Positions 7,509-16,227 are shown, numbered from the stretch's first letter. The stretch is DNA of 51,151 bases from Campylobacterota bacterium (GCA_023379705.1 JAMCPS010000012.1:1-51151); one strand, 5' to 3'. Program-made: numbers and translations. The notes: a model not told the origin generated them from the letters alone.

Positions 7509-9313
7509 TGTGCGGTGTTTTTGGAATCATAGGGGAGTATTCACCCATAAAAGCGCGTGAAGCTCTAAAAACTTTGGCTCACCGTGGGCGGGACCACTGT
7601 GGTATCGTAGAAAAACGGGGTCTATTTTTAGCGCATCAGCGTCTTTCGATCACCGATACACATGAACGCTCTCATCAGCCGATGCGTCACAAAGAACTCC
7701 TGCTTAGTTTTAATGGAGAAATTTATAATCATCGGCAATTACGTTTAGAATTGGAAGGGTATTCTTGGCAGACACACAGTGATGCTGAGGTGATTTTGGC
7801 AGCATACGAAAAATGGGGGATAGAGTGTCTTAGCCGTTTTGAGGGGATGTTTGCTTTTGCCCTTATGGATAGCGAGAAGCTTTATTTAGTACGGGATCGG
7901 TTTGGAAAAAAGCCGATGTTTTATCATCAAAACAATGAAGCATTTATTTTTGCTTCTGAGATCAAGACGATCAAGCCTTTTCTTAAGTCGGTGAGTATGA
8001 ATGAAGACGCGATGCGCTCGTATCTCAGCTTTTTGGCACCTGCGCCGCCACATACGTTTTATCAGGGAATCGAAAAGCTGGAATCAGGGGAGTGGCTGTG
8101 TTTTGAGAAAGGGTGCATAACTAAGCATGCTTACTATGATGTGTTGGATACCCCATCCTCGACAATAACCACCTACGGTGAAGCTTATGAAGTGATCGAG
8201 CAGGAATTACAGAGATCGATAGCAATGAGATTGGAAACAACACAATCTACGGCGGCATTGCTCTCAGGAGGCATTGACAGTGCACTCATTTGCGCCATCG
8301 CGGCAGAGCAGGGAAAAAAGTTGCCGACGTTTACGCTTGGGTACGATGAATACAGCGGTTACGATGAACGAACCAATGCAAAAGAGAGTGCAAAAGAGCT
8401 AGGTCTTGAACATACCGAAGTTGTTATCGGTCAAAAGGACTTTATTGGGAGCTTGGAGCGGGTTCTGGATCATATGGATGAACCTCTCAATGATCCCGCG
8501 GCAGTGCCACTGTATCTGTTGTTTGCAGCCATAGCCAAAGAAGGCCACAAAGTCGTTCTGAGCGGTGAGGGATCGGATGAGCTGTTTTTGGGATATCGGC
8601 AATATTTTGAGTATTTGGACATCGAACAAGCGGCATCGCTGCACCATAAAAACTGGCTCAAAAAGTACTTTCACAGCCACTTTTCCATGAACCGTGAATG
8701 GGAGTGGTATAAACGTGTTTTTGACGAGACCCTGTTGTTTCGTACATCGGGAGAAAAGTTTACCGATTTACAACAAAATCTTTTGCTGCGGCGCAATGTC
8801 CGTGATAATGAATCCCTTCGTTTTTTGCAACCGTATCGAGAAGCATTTGAAAAAAGTACCCATAGTCATCCGGCACAGTGGTACAGCGCGATCGATCTAA
8901 AACTCTTTGTCGGAGAGCATTTTTTGACAAAGCTGGATCGGGTTTCAATGGCACATACCCTCGAAGCCCGATCCCCGTTTTTGGATCATCGATTGGCGCA
9001 GAGTGTTTTTTCGATTTCCCCCCAGCTGCGTATAGGTGAGGGAGGGACGAAATACCTGCTCAAACAAATAGGGCAAAAGTATCTCAGCGCTACGATTTTG
9101 AACCGTAAGAAAAAAGGGTTTGCCAATCCGTACATGGAGTGGTTGATTGCTTCAGGAAAGATTGATTTGATTCGTGAAGTAAATGTTAAAACAGGATTAT
9201 TTCAACCCGATGAGGTTGAGAAGTATCTCCAATTGGCGCGCAGAGGAAAATTCAAGCAACACGTTTGGGGATTGTATGTTTTGAGTCATTGGATAAATCG
9301 TGAGTTGCTATAA
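7508..9313 (+). CDS. asnB: Asparagine synthase (glutamine-hydrolysing)
   Basis: AsnB transfers the amide nitrogen of glutamine to aspartate using ATP. The 601-aa protein starts MCGVFGIIG, so Cys2 is the glutaminase nucleophile, and it shows LAHRGRDHCG, SFNGEIYNH and the NTN-hydrolase domain to about residue 200. The synthetase half has the PP-loop LLSGGIDSAL near 250, the SGEGSDELFLGY motif and LEARSPFLDH. Length matches family members that have a C-terminal extension, including amidotransferases of surface-polysaccharide clusters. The coupled methyltransferase upstream hints at a dedicated role, but ordinary asparagine synthesis is equally possible. It converges on the GAF gene with a nine-base gap. 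Confidence 0.9.
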   Translation: MCGVFGIIGEYSPIKAREALKTLAHRGRDHCGIVEKRGLFLAHQRLSITDTHERSHQPMRHKELLLSFNGEIYNHRQLRLELEGYSWQTHSDAEVILAAYEKWGIECLSRFEGMFAFALMDSEKLYLVRDRFGKKPMFYHQNNEAFIFASEIKTIKPFLKSVSMNEDAMRSYLSFLAPAPPHTFYQGIEKLESGEWLCFEKGCITKHAYYDVLDTPSSTITTYGEAYEVIEQELQRSIAMRLETTQSTAALLSGGIDSALICAIAAEQGKKLPTFTLGYDEYSGYDERTNAKESAKELGLEHTEVVIGQKDFIGSLERVLDHMDEPLNDPAAVPLYLLFAAIAKEGHKVVLSGEGSDELFLGYRQYFEYLDIEQAASLHHKNWLKKYFHSHFSMNREWEWYKRVFDETLLFRTSGEKFTDLQQNLLLRRNVRDNESLRFLQPYREAFEKSTHSHPAQWYSAIDLKLFVGEHFLTKLDRVSMAHTLEARSPFLDHRLAQSVFSISPQLRIGEGGTKYLLKQIGQKYLSATILNRKKKGFANPYMEWLIASGKIDLIREVNVKTGLFQPDEVEKYLQLARRGKFKQHVWGLYVLSHWINRELL

Positions 9314-9322
9314 GTGCCGAGG

Positions 9323-9823
9323 TTATTTTTTGTTTCCCTCAATCAATAAAGCAAGTTCGAGTGTTCCGCTGATGTAATTGGCAAAAAACCCCATTATTCC
9401 CTCATCGCTTTCTGTAAAATCTCCGTTGTACTTATTTAACAGTTGAATCACTCCAACCACATTTTGCTTAGAATTGAAAATAGGGACGGTCAAAATATTA
9501 CGGGTGACAAAACCGCTTTTTTCATCGATCTTGGACAAAAAGCGCGTATCATCATAGGGGTTATTGACGATAACGGAGTGTTCACTGCTCACAGTGGCTC
9601 CGACGATACCGGAGTTAATGTCTATCGCGATACGGCCAATCCCGTCGCTAAGTTTGGTCCACAGCATATCGGTGGCGTGATCAACAATAAAGATTGAACA
9701 TCGTTCGGTATTGATAATCGCTTTGGCTTCTTCGGCGATGGCGGGAAGGGTATCGTCAATGTTGTCAAATTGTGCTAATTTTTTCCCAAATACAGCTATG
9801 CGCTGATAGATCTCAATACCCAT
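9323..9823 (-). CDS. Stand-alone GAF domain protein (second of twin genes)
   Basis: A 166-aa protein that is essentially one GAF domain, with no catalytic or HTH partner domain. Recognisable segments are ERCSIFIVDHATDMLWTKLS near 40-60, SGIVGATV, VNNPYDDTRF and GFVTRNILTVPIFNSKQNVV. It contains LLNKYNGDFTESDEG, which fits the NKxnFx3DE signature of cyclic-nucleotide-binding GAF domains. It overlaps the upstream paralogue by 11 bases, so the pair is co-transcribed. The start ATG at 9823 has AAAGGAAA upstream. It may act as a small cytosolic ligand sensor that works by protein contact; no effector is visible in the operon. Confidence 0.85.
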   Translation of the reverse strand: MGIEIYQRIAVFGKKLAQFDNIDDTLPAIAEEAKAIINTERCSIFIVDHATDMLWTKLSDGIGRIAIDINSGIVGATVSSEHSVIVNNPYDDTRFLSKIDEKSGFVTRNILTVPIFNSKQNVVGVIQLLNKYNGDFTESDEGIMGFFANYISGTLELALLIEGNKK

Positions 9824-10340
9824 GGGTTTCCTTTTTTAACAGTGAGCCTTGATTGTCATAAGAGATTGCCAGTTCAAGATAAGTACTGATGTAATGAGCG
9901 AAAAAAATCATAAATTTTGAATCTTCAGAGCTAAAGCCATCAGGCTTGTTAAGCAATTGAAAAACACCGATAATCCGTCGCTGAGAATCAAAAATAGGGA
10001 TAGAAGCTATGTTATGGGTGACAAATCCGGTCTTGTCATCAATCGCATGGTGAAAATGTTCATCATTGTAGGGATCGTTGATGAGCAGAGGTTTAGCAAG
10101 TTTAAGTGTTTGTCCTGCAATTCCGTCATCTTCGTGAATGGTAATGGTATCGGTTCCATCGGCAAGTGTCGTCCAAAGCGTTTTTGAAACTGGATTACGG
10201 ACAAAAATAGAACAGCGCTCTGCACCACTGACTTGTTTTGCATATTGGGAAATGAGAGGAAGACCCTCATGTAAAAGAGGTCGAGATAAAAGTGCACGTC
10301 CAAAATCGGCAAGTTTGTTAAATGTAGGATTTGAATCCAT
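9813..10340 (-). CDS. Stand-alone GAF domain protein (first of twin genes)
   Basis: A 175-aa single-GAF protein clearly paralogous to its downstream neighbour. The shared skeleton is ERCSIFVRNP, LWTTLADGTDTITIHEDDGI, NDPYNDEHFHHAIDDKTGF and IASIPIFDSQRRIIGVFQLL. The cyclic-nucleotide-type signature is LLNKPDGFSSEDS, so the final Glu of NKFDE is replaced by Ser. The gene starts at ATG 10340 with AAGGAA upstream and a TATAAT-like sequence about 35 bases before. The pair looks like a recent tandem duplication that has begun to diverge in the ligand-contact region. Confidence 0.85.
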   Translation of the reverse strand: MDSNPTFNKLADFGRALLSRPLLHEGLPLISQYAKQVSGAERCSIFVRNPVSKTLWTTLADGTDTITIHEDDGIAGQTLKLAKPLLINDPYNDEHFHHAIDDKTGFVTHNIASIPIFDSQRRIIGVFQLLNKPDGFSSEDSKFMIFFAHYISTYLELAISYDNQGSLLKKETHGY

Positions 10341-10466
10341 GGTATTTCCTTATAGGAGATTAAAATTAATTATATTCAGTGAGAATAATACTAACATTGG
10401 AAACCTAAAAGTTGACTCAAATACTTAAGAGGAAGAAAAGGGAAAGTGTATTGAATGGTCAGCAGA

Positions 10467-10490
10467 GACAAAGGGATGAATTCCTTTGTC
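10467..10490 (-). terminator. Hairpin after the DUF465 gene
   Basis: GACAAAGG (10467-10474) and CCTTTGTC (10483-10490) form a perfect 8-bp stem with an 8-base loop just past the minus-strand stop at 10497. No run of T follows on the minus strand, so intrinsic termination is uncertain. Confidence 0.5.
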
Positions 10491-10496
10491 GTTCAA

Positions 10497-10733
10497 TTAG
10501 ATATTGTGTGTTTTTTTGTAAGCGATAATCATTGCGTATGCTTCGTCTTTTAGCAATAATTTTTCTTTTTTGAGACCTTCTAACTCTACATCTGTCATTG
10601 GGATCTCACCGTTCTCAACTTTAGTGATTTGATCGTCAAGAGCGTTGTGCTTGTCGAAAATTTTCAAAAAGTGTGCATTTGCTGCGTTATTTTCTTTCAT
10701 ATGAGTGATAATATCACGGTATTCATGTAACAT
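10497..10733 (-). CDS. YdcH-like DUF465 small helical protein
   Basis: A 78-aa, highly charged, entirely helical protein of the DUF465/YdcH type. The MLHEYRDII N-terminus, the central FDKHNALDDQITKVENG and the LKKEKLLLKDEAYAMI heptad-like tail match that family's short coiled-coil pattern. The biochemical role of the family is unknown. The gene stands alone on the minus strand between the GAF pair and dcd, with GGAACC upstream of ATG 10733. A hairpin follows its stop. Confidence 0.75.
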   Translation of the reverse strand: MLHEYRDIITHMKENNAANAHFLKIFDKHNALDDQITKVENGEIPMTDVELEGLKKEKLLLKDEAYAMIIAYKKTHNI

Positions 10734-10772
10734 GGTGGTTCCTTAAGAGATGGATTTTCGGAATTTTACCAT

Positions 10773-11348
10773 TTATTGTTTTAAAATACGCGGAAGAGTG
10801 ATTCCTTCTTGCCCTTGGTACTTGCCGCTTTTGTCTTTGTAGCTGGTTTCACACACTTCGTCCCCTTGCAAAAACAAAACTTGCGCAATGCCCTCGTTGG
10901 CGTAAATTTTAGCAGGAAGCGGAGTTGTATTGGAAATTTCAATGGTGATATGTCCTTCAAATTCCGGTTCAAACGGAGTGACGTTAACAATGATGCCACA
11001 GCGTGCATAGGTTGATTTTCCCAAGCAGATGGCGAGAACATCCCGTGGAATTTTAAAATACTCTACCGTGCGTGCCAGCGCAAAGGAGTTTGGAGGAACA
11101 ATACAAACATCACCGATAAAATCAACAACATTGGCATCATCAAAATGTTTTGGATCGACAACAGTAGAATTGAGATTGGTAAATATCTTAAATTCATTGG
11201 TAACACGGATGTCATATCCATAAGAGCTAAGCCCGTAACTAACGACCCCAATACCCACTTGATCTTCGCAAAAAGGGCTAATCATCCCCTCGTTTAATGC
11301 CATTTTTCGTATCCATCCGTCGCTTTTGAGACCCATTGACTTATCCAT
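10773..11348 (-). CDS. dcd: dCTP deaminase
   Basis: Dcd converts dCTP to dUTP and ammonia, feeding dTMP synthesis. The 191-aa product has [11 protein letters not shown] near 35-46, the [14 protein letters not shown] segment, the catalytic [13 protein letters not shown] region and the trimer-fold core [20 protein letters not shown]. Length fits Dcd (about 185-195). The ORF begins [12 protein letters not shown]; a shorter start at MGLKSD is possible, and neither has a clear ribosome-binding site. It is divergent from accB, and the two -10 elements overlap in the short intergenic region. Confidence 0.92.
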   Translation of the reverse strand: MDKSMGLKSDGWIRKMALNEGMISPFCEDQVGIGVVSYGLSSYGYDIRVTNEFKIFTNLNSTVVDPKHFDDANVVDFIGDVCIVPPNSFALARTVEYFKIPRDVLAICLGKSTYARCGIIVNVTPFEPEFEGHITIEISNTTPLPAKIYANEGIAQVLFLQGDEVCETSYKDKSGKYQGQEGITLPRILKQ

Positions 11349-11367
11349 TGTTAAAATATTTTGTGGT

Positions 11368-11375
11368 AGTATAAC
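11368..11375. promoter_or_regulatory. Overlapping divergent -10 boxes for dcd and accB
   Basis: AGTATAAC can be read as TATACT on the minus strand (11368-11373, facing dcd) and TATAAC on the plus strand (11370-11375, facing accB). Each lies a sensible distance from its start codon (11348 and 11411). The arrangement suggests one shared bidirectional promoter core. Confidence 0.5.
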
Positions 11376-11410
11376 ACATCTATTACCCTACTTTTAGGAG
11401 CCATACCATT

Positions 11411-11857
11411 ATGGATATGAAACAAATTAAAAGCCTTTTGTCCGATTTTGATGCAAGCGGTTTATCAAAATTGAAAATTACGCAAGAATCGTTTTCGATT
11501 GAACTCGAAAAAAATACAGGGGTTGTTATGGCACCTGTGGGAACAGCTCAAGCAGCAGCTCCCGTTGCTGTATCAGTTGCCCCTGCTGCTGTTACAAGTG
11601 AGGCGCCGGTACTTGCGGGTGATGCAATTCTATCACCTATGGTGGGAACGTTTTATTCTGCCCCTTCTCCGGATTCAGAACCGTTTGTCAAAGTGGGCGA
11701 TCGTGTAAAAAAAGGTCAAGTCATTGCGGTACTTGAAGCAATGAAAATTATGAATGAACTTGAAGCAGAATTTGATTGTAAAATTCTCAGTGTTTTGGTT
11801 TCGGATTCGCAAGCGGTTGAATACGATATGCCACTTTTTGCGGTTGAGAAACTTTAA
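11411..11857 (+). CDS. accB: Biotin carboxyl carrier protein of acetyl-CoA carboxylase
   Basis: AccB carries the biotin that is carboxylated by AccC and then donates CO2 to acetyl-CoA, the first committed step of fatty acid synthesis. The 148-aa protein has a short N-terminal domain, an Ala/Pro/Val-rich linker at about 37-70 and a C-terminal biotinyl domain. The biotin lysine is in EAMKIMNELE, at about residue 112. AGGAG at 11396-11400 precedes ATG 11411. accC follows after two bases, which is the usual accBC operon. Confidence 0.95.
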   Translation: MDMKQIKSLLSDFDASGLSKLKITQESFSIELEKNTGVVMAPVGTAQAAAPVAVSVAPAAVTSEAPVLAGDAILSPMVGTFYSAPSPDSEPFVKVGDRVKKGQVIAVLEAMKIMNELEAEFDCKILSVLVSDSQAVEYDMPLFAVEKL

Positions 11858-11859
11858 TC

Positions 11860-13200
11860 ATGGCAGAAATTAAACGTATTCTCGTTGCAAATCGGGGTGA
11901 AATTGCTCTTCGGGCTATTCGCACGATCAAAGAGATGGGTAAAGAAGCCGTTGCCGTTTATTCAACGGCAGATAAAGACGCTTCGTACTTGAAGTTGGCA
12001 GATGCCGCTATTTGTATAGGGGCAGCTCCAAGTTCACAAAGTTATTTGAACATTCCGGCTATTATTTCGGCTGCAGAAATCAGCGGATGTGACGCGATAT
12101 TTCCTGGATACGGGTTTTTGAGCGAGAATCAGCATTTTGTTGAAATTTGTACCCATCATGGGATTAAGTTTATAGGTCCTACCCCTGAAGTTATGGTAAT
12201 GATGTCGGATAAGTCCAAAGCAAAAGATGTCATGATTGCGGCAGGTGTTCCCGTAGTGCCAGGCTCTGATGGCTCTATTAAAGATATCGCCGATGCGGCG
12301 CAGCGTGCAAAAGTAGTCGGTTATCCGGTGATTCTTAAAGCGGCAGCCGGCGGTGGCGGACGCGGTATGCGCGTTGTTGAAGATGAAAGCTATCTTGAAA
12401 ATGCTTTTTTGGCAGCAGAAGCCGAAGCGATCACTGCATTTGGTGATGGAACCATTTATATGGAAAAATTCATCAAAAATCCACGTCATATCGAAGTGCA
12501 AATCATTGCCGACAGTCATGGCAACGTGTTACATATCGGTGAGCGTGACTGTTCGATGCAGCGTCGTCATCAAAAGCTGATCGAGGAGTCTCCGGCAGAG
12601 GCATTGACACCTGAAATTCGTGCTGCTTTACATGCATCAGCAGTGCGTGCAACGAAATACATCAAGTATGAAGGCGCTGGGACGTTTGAGTATCTTTTGG
12701 ATGCCGATAAAAACTTTTACTTCATGGAAATGAATACACGTTTGCAAGTTGAGCATACCGTTTCGGAGATGGTCAGCGGTTTGGATCTCATTGAAATGAT
12801 GATCCAAGTTGCAGAGGGTGGTGTTCTTCCAGCACAGGAAAGCGTGATTTTAAGCGGTCACTCTATCGAGTGCCGCATCACCGCTGAAGACCCGATCAAG
12901 TTTTTACCGTGCCCAGGGAAGATTACGCAATGGATTGCTCCTGGTGGGCGCAATGTCCGTATTGATACGCATGTGCATGGAGGCTATATTGTCCCTGCGA
13001 CATACGATTCAATGATTGCCAAGCTCATTGTCTATGGGAAAGACCGTAATGATGCGATTGCGCGTATGCATCGTGCATTGAGTGAGTTTACCGTTACGGG
13101 AATTAAAACAACCATCCCTTTTCATGCAAAAATGATGGAAAACCCTGATTTCATCAGCAACAACTTCGATACAAAATACCTCGAAAACTATCAGGGTTAG
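11860..13200 (+). CDS. accC: Biotin carboxylase subunit of acetyl-CoA carboxylase
   Basis: AccC carboxylates biotin on AccB using ATP and bicarbonate. The 446-aa protein opens with ILVANRGEIALRAIRT, has GYGFLSEN near 84, the ATP-grasp glycine loop KAAAGGGGRGMR near 160-170, and the catalytic region MEMNTRLQVEHTVSE near 288-302. Length is typical. It lies two bases after accB. Its stop is followed by a hairpin shared with the convergent SurA-like gene. Confidence 0.96.
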   Translation: MAEIKRILVANRGEIALRAIRTIKEMGKEAVAVYSTADKDASYLKLADAAICIGAAPSSQSYLNIPAIISAAEISGCDAIFPGYGFLSENQHFVEICTHHGIKFIGPTPEVMVMMSDKSKAKDVMIAAGVPVVPGSDGSIKDIADAAQRAKVVGYPVILKAAAGGGGRGMRVVEDESYLENAFLAAEAEAITAFGDGTIYMEKFIKNPRHIEVQIIADSHGNVLHIGERDCSMQRRHQKLIEESPAEALTPEIRAALHASAVRATKYIKYEGAGTFEYLLDADKNFYFMEMNTRLQVEHTVSEMVSGLDLIEMMIQVAEGGVLPAQESVILSGHSIECRITAEDPIKFLPCPGKITQWIAPGGRNVRIDTHVHGGYIVPATYDSMIAKLIVYGKDRNDAIARMHRALSEFTVTGIKTTIPFHAKMMENPDFISNNFDTKYLENYQG

Positions 13201-13208
13201 AAAGTACA

Positions 13209-13227
13209 GCTTGCCATTATGGCAAGC
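13209..13227. terminator. Convergent hairpin between accC and the SurA-like gene
   Basis: GCTTGCC ATTATG GGCAAGC-type structure: arms 13209-13215 and 13221-13227, with a 5-base loop. The stop codon of the minus-strand gene (13217-13219) sits in the loop, so the arm is part coding. It could serve both directions, although the T-tracts are poor. Confidence 0.5.
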
Positions 13228-14050
13228 GAATAACTTTGATATCTGCGCTCAGGCGTAACCGTGTGAAGTAGTCGTTTAATACTTGGTTGCGTTTTTCCCC
13301 CATAATCATATTGCTAATTTGAGGACGAACGGTATCGAGGTTTTCGGTTACAAGGTTTTGCTTATCCCTCATGTAAAAACTCATAAAACCATTTTTTCCA
13401 TTGGGTAGAATCGGTCCAAATTTCCCTATTTCTATTTTATTGAGGATTTGTGCCAGTTGCGGATTGATATTTTTGGCAGGGATGTTTTCATCTTTGGTTA
13501 TTATATCGGGAACATTACGCATTGGATCATCAATTTTGGCTTGCAAAACTTCAGCTGAAGAAGCAACATAGGTTGTTAGGTCGTAACTTTCAGGATGGGA
13601 AAATTCATCGAGATGGAGTTGATAGTACTCTGCTTCTTCTGCGGGGGTTGGTTGCGCCATTTTTGAAAAGGCGATACTGCTGTAAAGTTTTTGACCGCGA
13701 ATGCTCTCTTCGATTTTTGCTTTTAAATCGCCCTCACTAACTCCGCGAGCCGTTTTCATAGCGTCCAAAAACTGCTCAACCGTAAGATTGTTTTGTTGAG
13801 CCATGCGCTCCATCTCTTCTTTGACTTCGGTGGGGGTGACGGAGATCTTTTTTTCTTGAGCTTCTAGCTGCTCGAGCTTTTTGCGGATAAGAGCATCGGC
13901 ACTTTTTGTCGCGTCCATTCCGCTTTGTTTCATTTCTTGGGTGATTTCATACAGAGTGATCGGACTGTTTTTGACCAGGACAGCGACACCGCCAACGGGG
14001 GCGCTTAGAGCGAAAGTAAATAATAACGACGAGAGGATGAGTGAACGCAT
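13217..14050 (-). CDS. SurA/PEB4-like periplasmic peptidyl-prolyl isomerase chaperone
   Basis: A secreted chaperone of about 277 aa. The N-terminus MRSLILSSLLFTFALSAPVGG is a signal peptide. A SurA-N-like helical region follows (ITLYEITQEMKQSGMDATKS), then a parvulin-type PPIC region around 125-225 with SHPESYDLTTYVASS, and a C-terminal helix. Such proteins escort outer-membrane proteins through the periplasm; Campylobacter PEB4/CBF2 is the closest concept. I take ATG at 14050 because it has AAGGAG six bases upstream; the track uses TTG one codon earlier. The gene is monocistronic and convergent with accC. Confidence 0.82.
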   Translation of the reverse strand: MRSLILSSLLFTFALSAPVGGVAVLVKNSPITLYEITQEMKQSGMDATKSADALIRKKLEQLEAQEKKISVTPTEVKEEMERMAQQNNLTVEQFLDAMKTARGVSEGDLKAKIEESIRGQKLYSSIAFSKMAQPTPAEEAEYYQLHLDEFSHPESYDLTTYVASSAEVLQAKIDDPMRNVPDIITKDENIPAKNINPQLAQILNKIEIGKFGPILPNGKNGFMSFYMRDKQNLVTENLDTVRPQISNMIMGEKRNQVLNDYFTRLRLSADIKVIRLP

Positions 14051-14136
14051 CAATGCTCCTTGAGATAATGGCCTATTTTACCCGCATTTAACCTAGTCTT
14101 AACTAAAATTCGTCAATTGTAAAAAAGGATCTTCTC

Positions 14137-15519
14137 ATGGTAGTCACACGCTTCGCCCCTAGTCCGACAGGATATTTGCATATCGGAGGTCTTCGTACGG
14201 CTTTGTTGAGCTATTTGTGGGCACGTAAAAATAACGGGACCTTTTTATTGCGGATTGAAGATACCGATTTTAGCCGAAATGATGAAGCGGCGGCGTTAGC
14301 GATTGTGGAAGCTTTCAAGTGGGTCGGTTTGAAACATGATGGCAATATTGAGTATCAATCCAGCCGTTTGCCAATTTACCAAGAGTATGTTCAAAAATTG
14401 CTCGATGCGGGCAAAGCGTATAAGTGTTATATGTCTAAAGAAGAGCTTGAAGCTTTGCGTGAAGAACAGACACAGCGTAAAGAGCGTCCAAAGTATGACA
14501 ACCGTTATCGCGATTTTACAGGGACGCCACCTGAGGGAAGAGAAGCCGTTGTCCGTATCAAAGCTCCCCTAGAAGGCAGTATTACAGTACATGATGGCGT
14601 CAAAGGGGATGTTGTCTTTAATGTTCACGATATTTTGGATGATTTTATCATTGCACGTTCAGACGGCACCCCTACGTACAACTTTGTCGTAGCGGTAGAT
14701 GATGCCCTCATGGGGGTGACCGATGTGATACGCGGGGACGACCATCTTTCTAACACCCCCAAGCAGATTGTGGTGTATCAAGCGCTAGGTTTCCCGCTTC
14801 CTAAGTTTTTCCATGTTCCGATGATTCACAACCATGATGGTAAAAAACTCTCAAAACGCGACGGGGCAACCGATGTTATGGCGTATAAAACTTTGGGGTA
14901 TACTCCTGAAGCGTTGCTAAACTTTCTCGTTCGACTGGGTTGGAGTCATGGAGATCAGGAAATTTTCTCGATGGCCGAAATGCTGGAACTTTTTGATCCA
15001 AGTGACATTAACCGTTCAGCTTCGGTTTACAATGTGGAAAAACTCGATTGGCTCAACAGTCATTATCTCAAAAATATGAGTAATGAGAAGTTGTGCCAAT
15101 TGCTCGAATTTCACGGCGTGATGCTGATCAGTCATGACAAACGGGAAATTTTACTCGACGCGGTCAAAGAACGTGCTAAGACATTGGCGGAGATGGCCGT
15201 ACTGACAGCTGAGATTTTGGTGGCTCCGGCAATTTTCGAAGAGGCGGTATTGAAAAAAGGGTATAAAGAGGACAGCAAAGAAGTGTTGGAAAAATTCAGC
15301 ACAGCGTTGAGAGCTGCAGAAGAACTCCATTTGCCAAGTGATTATCATCATGTAATGGAGAGTGTGGTTAGTGAAATGGGGATCGGTTTTGGAAAAATCG
15401 GCCAGCCTTTGCGTATTGCGCTGCTGGGGAAGCTTTCCGGGCCCGGATTGGACAGCGTTATGGCGATTATCGGCGTTGATGAGACGTTGGCACGGATCAA
15501 TACGCTGATTCAGCGATAA
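14137..15519 (+). CDS. gltX: Glutamyl-tRNA synthetase
   Basis: Class I aminoacyl-tRNA synthetase that loads glutamate onto tRNA-Glu. The 460-aa protein has the HIGH-type motif PSPTGYLHIGGLRTA (about 8-22) and the KMSKS-type motif KKLSKRDGATDV near 237. Length fits bacterial GltX. Campylobacterota often have two GltX paralogues with split specificity for tRNA-Glu and tRNA-Gln; which one this is cannot be told here. ATG 14137 is preceded by AAAGGA. Its 3' end overlaps mqnA by ten bases in opposite orientation. Confidence 0.95.
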   Translation: MVVTRFAPSPTGYLHIGGLRTALLSYLWARKNNGTFLLRIEDTDFSRNDEAAALAIVEAFKWVGLKHDGNIEYQSSRLPIYQEYVQKLLDAGKAYKCYMSKEELEALREEQTQRKERPKYDNRYRDFTGTPPEGREAVVRIKAPLEGSITVHDGVKGDVVFNVHDILDDFIIARSDGTPTYNFVVAVDDALMGVTDVIRGDDHLSNTPKQIVVYQALGFPLPKFFHVPMIHNHDGKKLSKRDGATDVMAYKTLGYTPEALLNFLVRLGWSHGDQEIFSMAEMLELFDPSDINRSASVYNVEKLDWLNSHYLKNMSNEKLCQLLEFHGVMLISHDKREILLDAVKERAKTLAEMAVLTAEILVAPAIFEEAVLKKGYKEDSKEVLEKFSTALRAAEELHLPSDYHHVMESVVSEMGIGFGKIGQPLRIALLGKLSGPGLDSVMAIIGVDETLARINTLIQR

Positions 15520-16196
15520 CGTATATCCCTCATTGAGGGGGATAATCCCCTCTGTGCAGCCTCTTTTAAAAATCGTTTGTATCCCCGTTTTTCTTTTTCA
15601 CTGATTTTATAACTGATATACTGTAAATAATGGGTAATTTGTGCAGGCGTCAAATCCGATTTTCGGGCATTTTCCATCAGAATATAGTAAGGAATTTTGA
15701 TTGGCTTTCGGATAAAGGCATGGCTGAGACGTTTAAGTTCATTCGTATGATTGTGGGTACATAAAAGGGCGAAGACAAAGGGTAATCCTGTCCGTTCATT
15801 CCAAATCTTTCCCAAATCCGTATGTTCCCTGTCGCTGTAATAATAGCGCAGAGCTTTATCCCCGATGAGTACTTCTCCCTTAATATCCAATACTTGCGCT
15901 AACAAATTGGAGGTTGCAGAATCGGTATCATTTTTATGGCTATTAAAAGGGATGGAGAGGACGCTTAGAACCTCACGCTTGGCAATAATTCCTACACCAA
16001 AATGGTGGCAGTTACGCGCTGTAATACTGGAGATAAAAGCGGCATCGATTCTACGTGCGGCAAAGGATCGGTTCAGAGTTGAAGGAACACCTTTGTGATA
16101 ATTCAAACTTTGATGAACTTTGAGTGTTTTAGCGTAGCGTTTCATAAAAACGTGAAACGGCAAGAGGTTTAAAAAATCAATTTTTCCAAAAATCAC
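15510..16196 (-). CDS. mqnA: Chorismate dehydratase of the futalosine menaquinone pathway
   Basis: MqnA converts chorismate to 3-enolpyruvylbenzoate, starting the futalosine route to menaquinone. The 228-aa protein belongs to the periplasmic-binding-fold MqnA/MqnD family. It shows IDFLNLLPFHVFMKRY at the start, SFAARRIDAAFISSITAR near 45, GEVLIGDKALRYYY near 110, and GLPFVFALLCT. Campylobacterota characteristically use this pathway. The gene is divergent from moaD and its stop overlaps the gltX 3' end. A GAGGGG/CCCCTC hairpin lies inside its last codons. Confidence 0.85.
   Translation of the reverse strand: MIFGKIDFLNLLPFHVFMKRYAKTLKVHQSLNYHKGVPSTLNRSFAARRIDAAFISSITARNCHHFGVGIIAKREVLSVLSIPFNSHKNDTDSATSNLLAQVLDIKGEVLIGDKALRYYYSDREHTDLGKIWNERTGLPFVFALLCTHNHTNELKRLSHAFIRKPIKIPYYILMENARKSDLTPAQITHYLQYISYKISEKEKRGYKRFLKEAAQRGLSPSMRDIRYR
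15535..15552. terminator. Hairpin in the gltX/mqnA convergent overlap
   Basis: GAGGGG (15535-15540) and CCCCTC (15547-15552) flank GATAAT. It lies 16 bases past the gltX stop and within the mqnA coding end. No T-run follows it, so function is uncertain. Confidence 0.35.
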
Positions 16197-16227
16197 ACTA
16201 AAGACCTTTTCATAGAAGAGGTGCTAT

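Noticed and set aside
12034-12519. 161-aa minus-strand ORF inside accC
   Set aside because: Antisense shadow of a strongly conserved gene.
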